Positions 9,488 to 19,119 of a DNA stretch of 64,000 nt are shown piece after piece (the stretch's first letter is position 1; each line of letters starts with the position of its first letter). Origin of the DNA: Lentzea aerocolonigenes (GTDB taxonomy: Bacteria > Actinomycetota > Actinomycetes > Mycobacteriales > Pseudonocardiaceae); assembly GCF_000974445.1 (NCBI RefSeq), contig NZ_BBOJ01000005.1, positions 248,001 through 312,000 on the forward strand. The letters run 5' to 3'. A model generated the notes under the pieces. That model made no database searches and was not told where the DNA came from. It was given only the letters and a program-made list of their open reading frames with translations. The translations under genes were made by a program, and so were the position numbers.

Positions 9488-11545
9488 CTACCCCGGCGTC
9501 GACCAGCTCAGCACCGCGATCTTCCTGCGGCGGGCCGCGGGAGAGGCGGGATCGGAGTCGAACAACGCGACCCGGCTGCGCAGCGCGGGTGTGCCGGCCA
9601 CCGCGCAACTCGCCGACTTCGGACACACGTAGGCGTCGAGGTACGCGCTCACCCCGAAGCCCGGTGAGTCGTCCGGCACCTCGATGACCGGGCCCGTGTA
9701 GGCGAAACTACCGGTCTCCTTGATCCACACGGCTCTGGCGATCGTGCCGAAGCGGAAGACCTGCTCCGAAGCGTTGTTGAGGGTCAGGTCCACCGCGGCG
9801 AGCGGTGCGTAGGTCGTGCCCTGGACGTAGAACTGGTTGCCCGAGTTGTTCACGGCGGTGATCAGCGCGCAGGTGGAGGAGCCAGAGCCCGTGTAGGGAG
9901 CGGCGACCACACAGCCGCTGGCCGCGCGGAACGCCGGTGGTGTGTAGCTCAGCTCGAGCTGAATCGCGTCGATGTCCTGGGTTTCGTCCACTTTGGAGTT
10001 GGTCGAGGCCGTCACGGCGATCGTCGCGCCGCTGAACGTGCCGGCGTTCACCGCTTTGGCGAGGGAACCGGTGCCCGTCGTGTCGAGCGGGACGGCATCG
10101 GTCCGCCACGACGAGGAGCCGGGTTGGCCTGCCGCGCTGCCCGTCACCGCGGTCGATCCGTTCGGTGTCAAGGAGATCGACAGCGGATCGGTGGCAGCGG
10201 TGTCGGAGTGCCGGTGCACCACCTTCACCGTCGCGGACCTCAACACGGAACCGGCCGGGATCGGCGACGGCGGGGTGAAGCCCTTCACGGTCACCGCACC
10301 GGTGGAGGCATCGCCCTTCTTGTACTTCCACGTCCCGAACGCGGTCCCGTCGGCATCGGCGAACACCGCGGCGTTCGTCGTGCCGAACTGTCCGGCGTCG
10401 GTGACCGTCGTGGGCTTGAGGGCGGTGGCTCCGGACAGCGCGACGGTCGGCGCGGCACCCGAGGTGAGCCCGTACACCGCGACCGGCGGCCTGCTGGTGC
10501 TGTACGTGCCGCAGATCTCCGCCTGTCCGGACTTCACCGCGAACCGGCTGTCACCACCGAAGATGAACTGCACACCGCGGGCGTTGGCGCCGTTGATCGG
10601 GTTGTCGCACGCGCCGGGGATCACCACGCCTGCCGGCGGTACTCCCGAAGCGGCGGTGGGCGTGCCCGCGACCAGGCGGCCGTCGTCGATCGTCCACACG
10701 TTCTCCGACGGCTTGAGCAGCGGGTTGCGGTCGGCGCCACCGTTGCGGAAGTCGAAGTAGTACACACCGGGTTTGAACCACCAGGTGCTGCCCCGGCACG
10801 CGCTGTTGCCCGCCATCATGTCGGTCAGGCCCTTCGCGTCGTCGTAGTGACCCGGTTCGAACACCACGGTCGAGTTCGGTGTCGTGCACGGAGGCAGCGC
10901 TCGCCAGGCAGGAATCGCCGACACCTCGGGCGCGTAGCGGGGATCGTCACCGAGAGCGTTCGCCGCGCTGTAGTTGCACGACGGCGGGGGCGTGCTTTGC
11001 ACAACCCCCGTGCAGGCACCTCGCGCATAAACGGCCGCGTTGGTGTTGAGGGCACCGTTCACGACGTTGAGGCTGGAGTTGGAGAACACGGTGCCGTGCA
11101 CCCTGAACGTGGAGGTCGTCGGCTGCTCGATGCGCACGCCGTCCTCGCCCGGGACCCGGCCGAGGGTGAGCAGCGCCGCGCCCGGCCGGTTGCACTGCGA
11201 CACCGACGGGCAGTGGATCAGCACTTTGGCCGGCTCGCCCGTGCACCTGACCGCCGCCGAGTCCTGGCCGGAGATCAGCGGCAGGGACAGCGTGCTGCTC
11301 GTGCCGAAACACTGCTCGCCGGGTGCTCCGCTGAAGGTGCCGTTGCGCAGCGTGTTGATCGCGGACTTCATCGCGGCGTCCGCGGCGGACGTCGTGGCGG
11401 CCTGGTCCCGCAGAGCCATCGTCGCGCGGAGGTTGGTGTCGGCGAAGGACAGCAGAGCCGACAGGCTCAGCGCGATCACGGTGACGACGACGAGAACGAG
11501 GATCAGCGAGGCGCCGCTGTCGTCGCGGCGCAACCGTCGGATCAT
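9488..11545 (-). CDS. Large PilX-like minor prepilin or pilus-associated protein
   Basis: About 685 residues from ATG 11545, which overlaps the preceding gene by 4 bp. The N terminus is short and basic followed by one hydrophobic helix (SGASLILVLVVVTVIALSLS), typical of type IV prepilin-like and PilX proteins, although the G-F/E cleavage signature is weak. The long Thr/Ser/Asn-rich extracellular part contains many paired cysteines (for example CVVAAPYTGSGSSTCA), suggesting a disulphide-stabilised adhesin or pilus-tip protein. It is last in the pilus operon. The size is far above a normal minor pilin (150-250 residues). Upstream in-frame codons only extend over the neighbouring gene in another frame. 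Confidence 0.78.
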   Translation of the reverse strand: MIRRLRRDDSGASLILVLVVVTVIALSLSALLSFADTNLRATMALRDQAATTSAADAAMKSAINTLRNGTFSGAPGEQCFGTSSTLSLPLISGQDSAAVRCTGEPAKVLIHCPSVSQCNRPGAALLTLGRVPGEDGVRIEQPTTSTFRVHGTVFSNSSLNVVNGALNTNAAVYARGACTGVVQSTPPPSCNYSAANALGDDPRYAPEVSAIPAWRALPPCTTPNSTVVFEPGHYDDAKGLTDMMAGNSACRGSTWWFKPGVYYFDFRNGGADRNPLLKPSENVWTIDDGRLVAGTPTAASGVPPAGVVIPGACDNPINGANARGVQFIFGGDSRFAVKSGQAEICGTYSTSRPPVAVYGLTSGAAPTVALSGATALKPTTVTDAGQFGTTNAAVFADADGTAFGTWKYKKGDASTGAVTVKGFTPPSPIPAGSVLRSATVKVVHRHSDTAATDPLSISLTPNGSTAVTGSAAGQPGSSSWRTDAVPLDTTGTGSLAKAVNAGTFSGATIAVTASTNSKVDETQDIDAIQLELSYTPPAFRAASGCVVAAPYTGSGSSTCALITAVNNSGNQFYVQGTTYAPLAAVDLTLNNASEQVFRFGTIARAVWIKETGSFAYTGPVIEVPDDSPGFGVSAYLDAYVCPKSASCAVAGTPALRSRVALFDSDPASPAARRRKIAVLSWSTPG

Positions 11546-12192
11546 GTCTGCCTCCGCTGGCCGCTGAGCGTCACCGGGTAGGGCGCGGCGCCTCCCGTCT
11601 GGACGGTGAACGAGAGCGTCACCCGCTCGGGCGGCGTGCTGCCCGTGCAGGAACTGGAACAGGTGACCGACACCGTTGCGGGGTCGACGTTGTGAGCGAT
11701 CGCGGTGTCCGACACCGGCGTGGGCGCCGGCCCCGAGCACTTCATCCGCCACAGTTCGGTGGCCGGCCCCACCGGCTTCAGGTAGTAGGCGACGACGTCG
11801 GTCGCGGCCACCGGAGGCGCGGCCGAGGTGTTCCAGTTGTCGGACAGGAAGCGGACGACCGCGACCGGTGTGGCGCTGGTACCGCAGACCGTCGCGCCCG
11901 CGTTGAACGCGGCCGCGGTCTGGACGGACGCCTTGAAGGGCACGGTGCCGGTGGAGTCGACCGCGCCGCTGTAGTCCCGCACGCCGAGCGAGGCGACGTC
12001 ACCCGCGAAGTACGCCGCACTGATCTGTGCGTCGTGCGACAGGACCATCCGCTCGAAGGCGGCGTCCGAGACACGCAGGTAGCCGATGATCGCGTTGGCG
12101 AGCGGTGCGGTGATCACTGCGAGCACCGCGACGGCGATCAGCAGCTCGATCAACGTCACGCCCGCGTCGTGGTGGCGGGTGGTCAGTCGCAC
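11542..12192 (-). CDS. PilW-like minor prepilin
   Basis: 216 residues from GTG 12192, which overlaps the stop of the preceding prepilin gene. It begins with a short basic leader ending DAG, then VTLIELLIAVAVLAVI, the class III/type IV prepilin signature with the conserved Glu five residues after the cleavage point. The C-terminal part is beta-rich with several cysteine pairs (CSGPA, CSSSCTG). It is processed by the prepilin peptidase and assembled as a low-abundance pilin by family analogy. The downstream PilX-like gene starts 4 bp before its stop, indicating translational coupling. Confidence 0.82.
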   Translation of the reverse strand: MRLTTRHHDAGVTLIELLIAVAVLAVITAPLANAIIGYLRVSDAAFERMVLSHDAQISAAYFAGDVASLGVRDYSGAVDSTGTVPFKASVQTAAAFNAGATVCGTSATPVAVVRFLSDNWNTSAAPPVAATDVVAYYLKPVGPATELWRMKCSGPAPTPVSDTAIAHNVDPATVSVTCSSSCTGSTPPERVTLSFTVQTGGAAPYPVTLSGQRRQT

Positions 12193-12650
12193 GGCGGATC
12201 CACTGGCCGGCACGGCTTGCGCAGCGTCAGCACGAGCGTCTCGGTCGCGCGGGCGTCGGCGCTCGTGACCTGAGCTGTGAGCTGCTGCAGCCCGGTGTCG
12301 GCGGAGCACGCCGGCTGCCAGCCGCTGCCGTTCCAGTACCGCATCGAGCCCGGAACGACGGAAACGCTGTAGCCGGCCGGAGCGGTGAAGCCCGCAGGTG
12401 ACGCGTACGCGGACGCCGCGGCGCAGTTCACATAACCGCCGCTGGTCACCGTGGCGTTGATCGCCTCGGCGTAGTTGCGCAGCACCGATCCCGCGGTGGC
12501 CTGCTTGCGGTGGACGTCGGAGACCAGCACGCTGGTGCCGAGCCCGGCCATGACCGCGACGAGCGCCGTTGCCATGATGGACACCGCGACGACCAGCTCG
12601 ATCAGAGTCTCGCCGCTCTCACGCGAGGGTGCCGGGCATTGCGCGGCCAT
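12183..12650 (-). CDS. PilV-like minor prepilin
   Basis: 155 residues from ATG 12650, which overlaps the pilC stop as ATGA. The N terminus ESGETLIELVVAVSIMATAL is a prepilin signature with cleavage after Gly and Glu at mature position 5. The pilin body is short, with Cys residues near the C terminus (CRPVDPPCD) that could close a disulphide loop. It sits between pilC and the PilW-like gene, all with overlapping start/stop codons. The longer open frame upstream of 12650 is shadow sequence inside pilC. Confidence 0.82.
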   Translation of the reverse strand: MAAQCPAPSRESGETLIELVVAVSIMATALVAVMAGLGTSVLVSDVHRKQATAGSVLRNYAEAINATVTSGGYVNCAAASAYASPAGFTAPAGYSVSVVPGSMRYWNGSGWQPACSADTGLQQLTAQVTSADARATETLVLTLRKPCRPVDPPCD

Positions 12651-13855
12651 CACTGGTTCACCTGGTCGAAGACGCCGTACATCGCGGACACCAGTGCGAC
12701 GGCGACGAAGCCGACGATCAGACCCATGACGACGATGACGGCCGGTTCGAACATCGCGGTCAGCTTCTTCAGCTTGTAGTCCAGCTCGCCCTCGTAGTAG
12801 TGGGCGGTGACCTCGAGCTGGGCTTCGAACGTGCCGGTCTCCTCGCCGACGCGCATCATGCGTGCCGCCGTTCCGGGAAACAGGCCGGTCGCGGAGAGCG
12901 GGCCCGCGAGACCCTCGCCCTCGATCATCGCCTCGGCCACGTGGGCCAGTGCGCGCATGAACACCACGTTGCGCAGCGAGTCGGTCGCCACCCTCAAGGC
13001 CTCGGGCAGCGGGACACCGGCACCCGCCATGGAGGAGAGGATGCGGCAGAACCGTTCCACGAGGGCGTACTCGACCGCGATGCCGACGACCGGCACCTTC
13101 AGCAGCAGGTAGTCCCTGGCGTGGCGGCCACCGGGCGTCCTGACGGCGATCAGGTACGAGACGACCAGCGCCACGAGGCCGCCCGCCAGCGCCCACCACC
13201 ACTGGCTGATGAAATCGGTGAACGCGAGCAGGATCCGGGTGGGCAGCGGAAGCGTGGCGTTCATGTTCGCGAAGAAGACCTTGAAGCGCGGCAGGACGAA
13301 ACCCGCGAGGACGGCGACCGTCGCGATCGCCATCAGCACGATCATCGACGGGTACACCAGCGCTGACTTGATCTTCCGGCGTGCCTCCAGATCCCGCTCG
13401 AGGTACCTCGCGAGCTGATCCAGAACGACGTCGAGCTGACCGGTGAGCTCGGCCGAACGCAGAATGCCCCGGTAGAACTCGGGAAAGATCCGAGGGTGGT
13501 TGTCGAGACAGTCGGAGAGCCGGTTGCCGTGTCGCAGGCCCTCCTCCACATCGCTCATCATTCGGCGCACGGAGGGGTTGGAGGCCTCGACGCCGAGGCT
13601 GTGCACCGCGTCGATGATCGGGAGGCCCGCGCGGATGAAGGCGCCGAGCTGCCGCGACAGGTGCATGACCTCCTCGCGTTTGACCCGCTTGGGGGACAGC
13701 TCGACGTCGAGCACGTGTCGCCGCTCGGTGAGTTGAACGCCGCGCAACTGGCGCTCGGACAGCGCTGCCTCGGCCGCCTCCCGGTTGGCGGATCGCTGCA
13801 GGCCGCTCGCCGGCTGACCCTCCGAGTCGATGGCGACGTAGGTGTACTTGGGCAT
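12650..13855 (-). CDS. pilC: PilC/GspF-type inner-membrane platform protein
   Basis: 401 residues from ATG 13855 (MPKYTYVAID), a standard start for this family. It has two repeated GspF domains, each with a cytoplasmic helical part and a membrane segment: LSRQLGAFIRAGLPI and LERDLEARRKIKSALVYPS in the first, FCRILSSMAGAGVPLPEAL and MRVGEETG in the second. The C-terminal helix ends VALVSAMYGVFDQVNQ. It is the membrane platform that couples the PilB/PilT motors to pilus assembly. It begins 1 bp after the pilB stop. Confidence 0.94.
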   Translation of the reverse strand: MPKYTYVAIDSEGQPASGLQRSANREAAEAALSERQLRGVQLTERRHVLDVELSPKRVKREEVMHLSRQLGAFIRAGLPIIDAVHSLGVEASNPSVRRMMSDVEEGLRHGNRLSDCLDNHPRIFPEFYRGILRSAELTGQLDVVLDQLARYLERDLEARRKIKSALVYPSMIVLMAIATVAVLAGFVLPRFKVFFANMNATLPLPTRILLAFTDFISQWWWALAGGLVALVVSYLIAVRTPGGRHARDYLLLKVPVVGIAVEYALVERFCRILSSMAGAGVPLPEALRVATDSLRNVVFMRALAHVAEAMIEGEGLAGPLSATGLFPGTAARMMRVGEETGTFEAQLEVTAHYYEGELDYKLKKLTAMFEPAVIVVMGLIVGFVAVALVSAMYGVFDQVNQ

Positions 13856-13856
13856 C

Positions 13857-15659
13857 TCAGCTCCCCATGACGTAGATGCTGCGCAACACCTCGCTGAGGT
13901 TCGTGACGCCGTCCTCGACCAGGCGGGCCGCATCCTCCTTCAGGGTGCACATGCCCTCGTGCCGGGCGGTCTTGCGGATCTGGTCGTGCGGTGCGCGGTT
14001 CAGCACCATCTCCCGGATCGCGTCGGTGATCTGCATCAGCTCGTAGACCCCGATTCGTTCGAGGTAGCCGGTGCGGGCGCAGAAGTTGCAGCCGGTGCCG
14101 CGGACATAGCCGCTCTTGGGCGTGCGGCCGCCCATCGACTCGTAGAGCGCGAGCTCCTCGGCCGACGGTGTGTACTGCTCGATGCAGTAGCCGCACACCC
14201 GGCGAACGAGGCGCTGGGAGACCACCGCGGTCACCGACGAGGCGACCAGGAACGGCTCGATGCCCATGTCCAGCAGGCGGTGCAAAGCGGACGCCGCGTC
14301 GGTCGCGTGCAGTGACGACAGCACGAAGTGGCCGGTGAGTGCCGCCTGGACGGCGATGCGCGCGGTCTCCACGTCGCGGACCTCGCCGACGAGGATGATG
14401 TCGGGGTCCTGCCGCAGGATCGACTTCAGGCCGCCGGCGAAGGTGATGCCCGCCTGCTCGTTGATCTGGATCTGGTTGATCGACGGGAACACGTACTCGA
14501 CGGGGTCCTCGATCGTCATGATGTTGCGGTCCGGGCTGTTGAGTTCGCGCAGTGAGCCGTACAGGGTGGTGGTCTTGCCACTGCCGGTGGGGCCCGCGCA
14601 GATCACCATGCCGTACGGGGAGCGCAGGAGCGCGCTGTAGCGCGTGGCCGTGGCGTCGTGCATCCCGAGCTGCTCCAGCCGGAACAGCGGCCTGCTCTTG
14701 TCCAGCAGACGCAGCACGACCTTCTCTCCGCCGACGACCGCCGTGGTCGAGACCCGGATGTCCACCTCGCGGTCCTCGACGTCCATGCTGATCTGCCCGT
14801 CCTGCGGGCGACGACGTTCGACGATGTTCATCCCCGCGAGGATCTTGATCCGGCTGACGACCACCGGTCCCATCGACTCGGGCAGGTCGAGCACGTGGTG
14901 CAGCGCGCCGTCGATCCGGTAGCGAACGCGCACGCGGTCCTGCTGGGGCTCGATGTGCACGTCGGACGCGCGGTCCCGCAGCGCCTGCGTGATGATCATC
15001 TGAACGACCTGCACGACGGGAGCGTTCTCGTTCGCCACCACCGTGTCGGCCGCGTCGGCCACCTCCCGGCGCTGCCGGTCCTGCTCCTCGAACGCCTCGA
15101 CCTTCGAGCGGACCCCTGCCAGCGCGCGATAGCTGCGACTGATCGCGGCCATGATGTCCGAGTGCGCGGCCACCTTGGCCTTCACCAGCAGGCCGGTGAC
15201 GTCACCGAGGATCTTGATCGTCGCGGCGGACGGCGCGGCCACGGCGACCACCACCTCGTCGCCGTCGAGCTCGATCGGGATCGCGATCAGGGCGCGTGCG
15301 GTCTCCTCGGCGAGCAGTTCGATCGCGGACGCTTCCGGTGTCACCTCCCGCAGATCCACGACGTCGAGCGAGTGCTGCTTCGCCACCATCTCGGCGAGCG
15401 TTCGCTCGGTGAGGGCACCCTGGTCGACCAGGTACTCACCCAGGCGCTTGCCGCCGGGCTGATGGGCCGCCTCGAGCGCATGGGCCACCTGCTCACGCGT
15501 GGCGAGGTTGGCGTCGATGAGCATCTCGCCGAGCCGGCTTCCACCGGCCACGATCGTCTTGTCCTGCGTGGTCGCCGGCTCCGGTGGTGCCGCGGGGGCG
15601 TGTTTCGGGGTCCCCTCGGGGACTTCCGGGATCGACCGGTTGCGTTTGCCCAGCCTCAT
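13857..15659 (-). CDS. pilB: PilB/GspE-type pilus assembly ATPase
   Basis: 600 residues. It has an N-terminal GspE/MshEN domain (RLGEMLIDANLATREQVAHA), then the secretion ATPase core: Walker A GPTGSGKTTTLYGS near residue 356, Asp box TIEDPVEYVFPSINQIQI, Walker B ILVGEVRD, and His box LSSLHATDA. The tetracysteine zinc site (CGYC...CNFC) near the C terminus distinguishes extension ATPases from PilT. Its start overlaps the end of pilT by 4 bp. It powers pilus extension on the cytoplasmic face of PilC. Confidence 0.95.
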   Translation of the reverse strand: MRLGKRNRSIPEVPEGTPKHAPAAPPEPATTQDKTIVAGGSRLGEMLIDANLATREQVAHALEAAHQPGGKRLGEYLVDQGALTERTLAEMVAKQHSLDVVDLREVTPEASAIELLAEETARALIAIPIELDGDEVVVAVAAPSAATIKILGDVTGLLVKAKVAAHSDIMAAISRSYRALAGVRSKVEAFEEQDRQRREVADAADTVVANENAPVVQVVQMIITQALRDRASDVHIEPQQDRVRVRYRIDGALHHVLDLPESMGPVVVSRIKILAGMNIVERRRPQDGQISMDVEDREVDIRVSTTAVVGGEKVVLRLLDKSRPLFRLEQLGMHDATATRYSALLRSPYGMVICAGPTGSGKTTTLYGSLRELNSPDRNIMTIEDPVEYVFPSINQIQINEQAGITFAGGLKSILRQDPDIILVGEVRDVETARIAVQAALTGHFVLSSLHATDAASALHRLLDMGIEPFLVASSVTAVVSQRLVRRVCGYCIEQYTPSAEELALYESMGGRTPKSGYVRGTGCNFCARTGYLERIGVYELMQITDAIREMVLNRAPHDQIRKTARHEGMCTLKEDAARLVEDGVTNLSEVLRSIYVMGS

Positions 15660-16750
15660 GTCCGCACGCCCGCTCGTGGCCGGGGAGTCGTCTCGACATC
15701 CGAGGGGTGAAGGCTGCGGGTGACCGCTTCTTCGTAGTCGACCTCGCCTGCGACCACCAGTTCGGACAGCGACTGCTCGAAGGTCACCATGCCCTCCCTC
15801 CGGCCGGTGACCAGGGCGTTCCGCAGCTGGTGCGTGCGTCCCTCCCTGATGAGGTTGCGCACCGAGGTGGTCGCGACCAGCACCTCGTGGGCGGCGATGA
15901 GCCCGCCGCCGATGCGTGGCAGGAGCCGCTGGTAGACGATTCCGGTGAGTGCCGCGGAGAGCTGCACGCGCACCTGCGCCTGCTGCTCGGCGGGGAAGGC
16001 GTCGACGATGCGGGCCAGTGCCTGCGCCGTGTCGTTGGTGTGCAACGTCGCGAACACGAGGTGGCCGGTCTCGGCGATGGTGAGCGCGAACCGGATGGAC
16101 TCCAGATCCCTCATCTCACCGACGAGCAGGACGTCGGGGTCCTCCCGCAGTGCGGAACGCAGAGCAGCGGCGAAGGACGCGGTGTCGGTGCCGACCTCGC
16201 GCTGGTTGACGGCCGAGCGCCCGTGCTCGTACACGTACTCGATCGGGTCCTCGATGGTGAGGATGTGGCAGGCGCGGTGGTGGTTGATCTGGTTGATCAA
16301 TGCGGCCAGCGTGGTCGACTTGCCGGAGCCGGTCGGCCCCGTGACCAGCACCAGGCCGTGGTGCCTTCGAGTGAACTCGCGCAGCACGGGCGGTAGGCGC
16401 AACTCCTCCATGGTGGGGATCCGGCTGGGCATCATCCGCAACGCCAACGCGGTACGCCCGCGCTGGCTGAACGCGTTGCCGCGGATGCGGGCGCGGCCAC
16501 TCCATCCGAACGAGAAGTCGTATTCGTGACTCGCTGCCCACGCCGCCGACTGGCTCGGCGTGAGCAGCTCGCCCAGCATCGCCTCCGTGTCCTCGCCAGT
16601 GAGCGCCCGCTGCCCCTCGACGGGGCGCAGCATGCCCTGAACCCTGATCTGGGGCGGCATGCCCGCGGTGAGCAGAAGGTCGGTACCACCGGCGGCGGAC
16701 AACGCTTCGAGCAGCGCGTCGACACGCTCGCGCTGATCATCAACCTTCAC
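15656..16750 (-). CDS. pilT: PilT-type pilus retraction ATPase
   Basis: 364 residues. It has the PilT architecture: N-terminal PAS-like domain beginning with the ASDLHL-equivalent GGTDLLLTAGMPP, Walker A GPTGSGKSTTLA near residue 137, Asp box EDPIEYVYEHGRSAVNQREVG, Walker B VLLVGEMRD, His box FATLHTNDTAQ, and the AIRNLIREG-equivalent SVRNLIREG. The zinc tetracysteine of PilB is absent. It lies between the major prepilin gene (about 50 bp upstream) and pilB (4-bp overlap). Presence of a retraction motor suggests a dynamic pilus rather than a static pseudopilus. Confidence 0.94.
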   Translation of the reverse strand: MKVDDQRERVDALLEALSAAGGTDLLLTAGMPPQIRVQGMLRPVEGQRALTGEDTEAMLGELLTPSQSAAWAASHEYDFSFGWSGRARIRGNAFSQRGRTALALRMMPSRIPTMEELRLPPVLREFTRRHHGLVLVTGPTGSGKSTTLAALINQINHHRACHILTIEDPIEYVYEHGRSAVNQREVGTDTASFAAALRSALREDPDVLLVGEMRDLESIRFALTIAETGHLVFATLHTNDTAQALARIVDAFPAEQQAQVRVQLSAALTGIVYQRLLPRIGGGLIAAHEVLVATTSVRNLIREGRTHQLRNALVTGRREGMVTFEQSLSELVVAGEVDYEEAVTRSLHPSDVETTPRPRAGVRT

Positions 16751-16800
16751 GACAGGCCTCCTGTGCGAGGTGGGTCAACGGACTTCGCGTCACATCGGCG

Positions 16801-17136
16801 TCAGGTGCAGGCGCCGCTCGCGATGACCGCCTTGTCGCTGTTGATCGAAATCGTGTAGCCGTTGTCGGTACGCGGCACCTGCTTGAGGAAGCCCTCCGTG
16901 ACGAGGTCGGTGAGGCTCGCCGCCTTGGTGCCCTTCTTCGCGTAGTAGGCCTCGGCGGCCACTTCGACGTTCTTCTTGTCGGCGAGGCAGGCGGCTTCCT
17001 TGCCCTCGTTGTTGAACGCCTGCACGGCGAACACGGTGACGCCGGCGAGCACGCCGAGGATCACGATGACGATCAACAACTCGATGAGCGTGAACCCGTG
17101 GTCGGCCCGGACAGTCGCTCGACAATCCTGATTCAT
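16801..17136 (-). CDS. Major type IV prepilin
   Basis: 111 residues. The N terminus is a short leader ending DHG, then FTLIELLIVIVILGVLAG, a textbook type IV prepilin signature with Glu at mature position 5. The remainder is a small pilin body with Cys near the helix (AACLADKK) and at the C terminus (GACT), probably a disulphide. It is first in the pilus operon. GAGGAGG at 17142-17148, 5 nt before the ATG, is the strongest ribosome-binding site in the cluster, consistent with a highly expressed major subunit. Confidence 0.93.
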   Translation of the reverse strand: MNQDCRATVRADHGFTLIELLIVIVILGVLAGVTVFAVQAFNNEGKEAACLADKKNVEVAAEAYYAKKGTKAASLTDLVTEGFLKQVPRTDNGYTISINSDKAVIASGACT

Positions 17137-17407
17137 GACGTCCTCCTCGTGAAATCACTTCACTTCCTCGACCGCAGGCACACCGATTCGCCTTGCGTCT
17201 TTTCATGGTCACGGCGGCGAAAGAATCGCGCAGGTCCGGCGGGCGAGATTCATTCATTGGTGCGACAAAGATCTGGTCGCCTCGTGTGTGGACGGCAAAA
17301 TCGTCGTCAATTTTGGGGATGACCGCAGGGTGTGGAAATCTGCACCCGAATTGCACCCGATCTGCAACCGAGGCAGGTGCAGCTCGGCCGGAGTCGCCGC
17401 ATTCGTG
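17137..17407. other. Pilus operon upstream region
   Basis: About 270 bp between the major prepilin and the GGEEF gene, both on the minus strand. It is visibly more AT-rich than its surroundings and should hold the pilus operon promoter. I see no clear inverted repeat or terminator in it. Confidence 0.4.
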
Positions 17408-18469
17408 TCAGCGAACTCTGTCAGCGCGTTTCGTCGTGCACACCCGGTTGCGGCCGTTCTCCTTGGCGCGGTAGAGCGCCTCGTCCGCGTCGTGGAGCAG
17501 GGTCGCGACGTCTTCTGGCTCGTCCGGTTCGAACGCGGCGACTCCGACGCTGAGCGTGACAGAGCTGCCGATGCCGCCGGGGTGCGGTATCCGCTGGGCT
17601 TCCACCGCCGCCCGGATCCGTTCGGCGGTGCGTTCGGCGGAGGCCAGATCCTGGTCAGGCGACACGACGAGGAACTCCTCACCGCCGTACCGGTACACCT
17701 GGTCGCCTCTCCTGATGTTGGTGGTGAAGGCCTCCGCGACCTTGCGGAGCACCTCGTCACCGGCCTGATGGCCCTGGGTGTCGTTGTAGCGTTTGAAGAA
17801 GTCGACATCACAAAGAGCGACGGAGTACCGCGAGTGGTTCCGCACGGCACGCGCGTGAATCGAGCCCAGGTCGTTGCTGAGGGACAACCGGTTGCGGAGT
17901 TGGGTGAGCGGGTCGGTGCAGGCGAGGCGGACGGCCTCGTCGTGCGCGGCCGCGAGGGCGTCGCGGACTTCTTCAAGCGTTCTGATCTGCCTGCCGACGA
18001 GGAGCGCGATGCCGACCACCACCGGCATCATCAGGAAGACGCTGCCGACCACCACATGGGGTTGCTCGTGCAGGATCAGCGGCGCGACGTACGAGACTGT
18101 GCCCAGCGGAGTGGCCGCCCACGTCACCCACTCGGGGAAGTTCAACCCGATCCAGACGAACACCAGCAGGAGGAACGGGGCGGTCCCGCTGACGAAGCCG
18201 CCCATCGCCCACGTCGACACGGCGACGATGGCGAGAGCGGGCACCGACAGGACCGCGGGCCACAGCGGTGTCCATCGCCCCCACGGCAGCAGCCACGCGA
18301 ACGCGGCGCAGATGAGATCGGCCGCACAGATCCCGAGCAGCAACGGTGCCTGATCGGGCAGCGTCAGGATGCCGGGCAACGCCACAACGCCGGCGAGCGC
18401 GAACAACGCACCAGCCTGACGTGCGGCGGCGCGGCGACCCCTCTGGTGCAGCCTTTGCGTGACAGGCAC
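17408..18469 (-). CDS. Membrane-bound diguanylate cyclase (GGEEF)
   Basis: 353 residues. About five or six hydrophobic segments fill residues 15-165, followed by a short coiled linker and a GGDEF domain. The active-site motif is GGEEF near residue 262, and an RxxD inhibitory site (RRGD) lies five residues before it, so product feedback is possible. Substrate motifs DPLTQLRNR and DVDFFKRYND are intact. It should synthesise c-di-GMP at the membrane. Its position just upstream of the pilus operon on the same strand suggests local control of pilus function (inference). Confidence 0.93.
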   Translation of the reverse strand: MPVTQRLHQRGRRAAARQAGALFALAGVVALPGILTLPDQAPLLLGICAADLICAAFAWLLPWGRWTPLWPAVLSVPALAIVAVSTWAMGGFVSGTAPFLLLVFVWIGLNFPEWVTWAATPLGTVSYVAPLILHEQPHVVVGSVFLMMPVVVGIALLVGRQIRTLEEVRDALAAAHDEAVRLACTDPLTQLRNRLSLSNDLGSIHARAVRNHSRYSVALCDVDFFKRYNDTQGHQAGDEVLRKVAEAFTTNIRRGDQVYRYGGEEFLVVSPDQDLASAERTAERIRAAVEAQRIPHPGGIGSSVTLSVGVAAFEPDEPEDVATLLHDADEALYRAKENGRNRVCTTKRADRVR

Positions 18470-18662
18470 GACCCGAGCCTAAGGATGGCCGCCTCGACAG
18501 TTCCTGATCGCCGAGGCGGGTTCCCCGGTAAGTGTCCATTCATCGAATCGACCGGGTGACGATTGCGGCATCGGCATAATTCGATGCTGGTGGTGGTACG
18601 CCCCGGACATTGTCCGCCGCCGCGGGGATTGATCGTCATCGCATTTCCGACAAGGAAATGTC

Positions 18663-18851
18663 CCCGCAGGCCAGAGGTCAGGCGGTCCCGATGCACCTGA
18701 GGGAGTCGTCATCGCGCAGCTCGACTTCGAGATCGGCCACTTGGTGGAGTCCCTGTGGTGGCATCAGCTCCACGAACGGGATCTGGCTCACATGTGGCTG
18801 CGCCGGATCGCCGCCAGGTGGGCCACCTCGTCGAGGACGAAAGTTCCTGAC
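18663..18851 (+). pseudogene. LysR-type regulator C-terminal relic
   Basis: In the frame ending at the TGA 18849-18851 the translation contains ESLWWHQLHERDLAHMWLRR, which closely resembles the last helix of LysR-family effector domains (consensus like LLWHPRLDADPAHRWLR). No HTH or upstream effector domain is found in the same frame, so only the gene tail remains. This is motif recognition only. Confidence 0.4.
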
Positions 18852-19119
18852 GGGCTCGGCGAGGGCGTTCGACGGTGCGGTTTCCGATCTCCAGGATGAG
18901 CGTCGGCGACGGAGGCGCAGCCAGATTCCTGAACACTCGCGAACGGGCGACATCCGCTTCTGTCGCCGAGCGGTTGGCTGAAGTGCAGCAAGTGCTCACG
19001 CCGTGGGAACATCCTGCAGGAACGGCCGGTGCGAGCCCGTAGGCCCGCAGGTGACCGACGGGAACAAGGCCGACTTGGTAAGGCATTTCTGCCGCTGTGC
19101 GCGCCCTCAGGAAGCAGGT

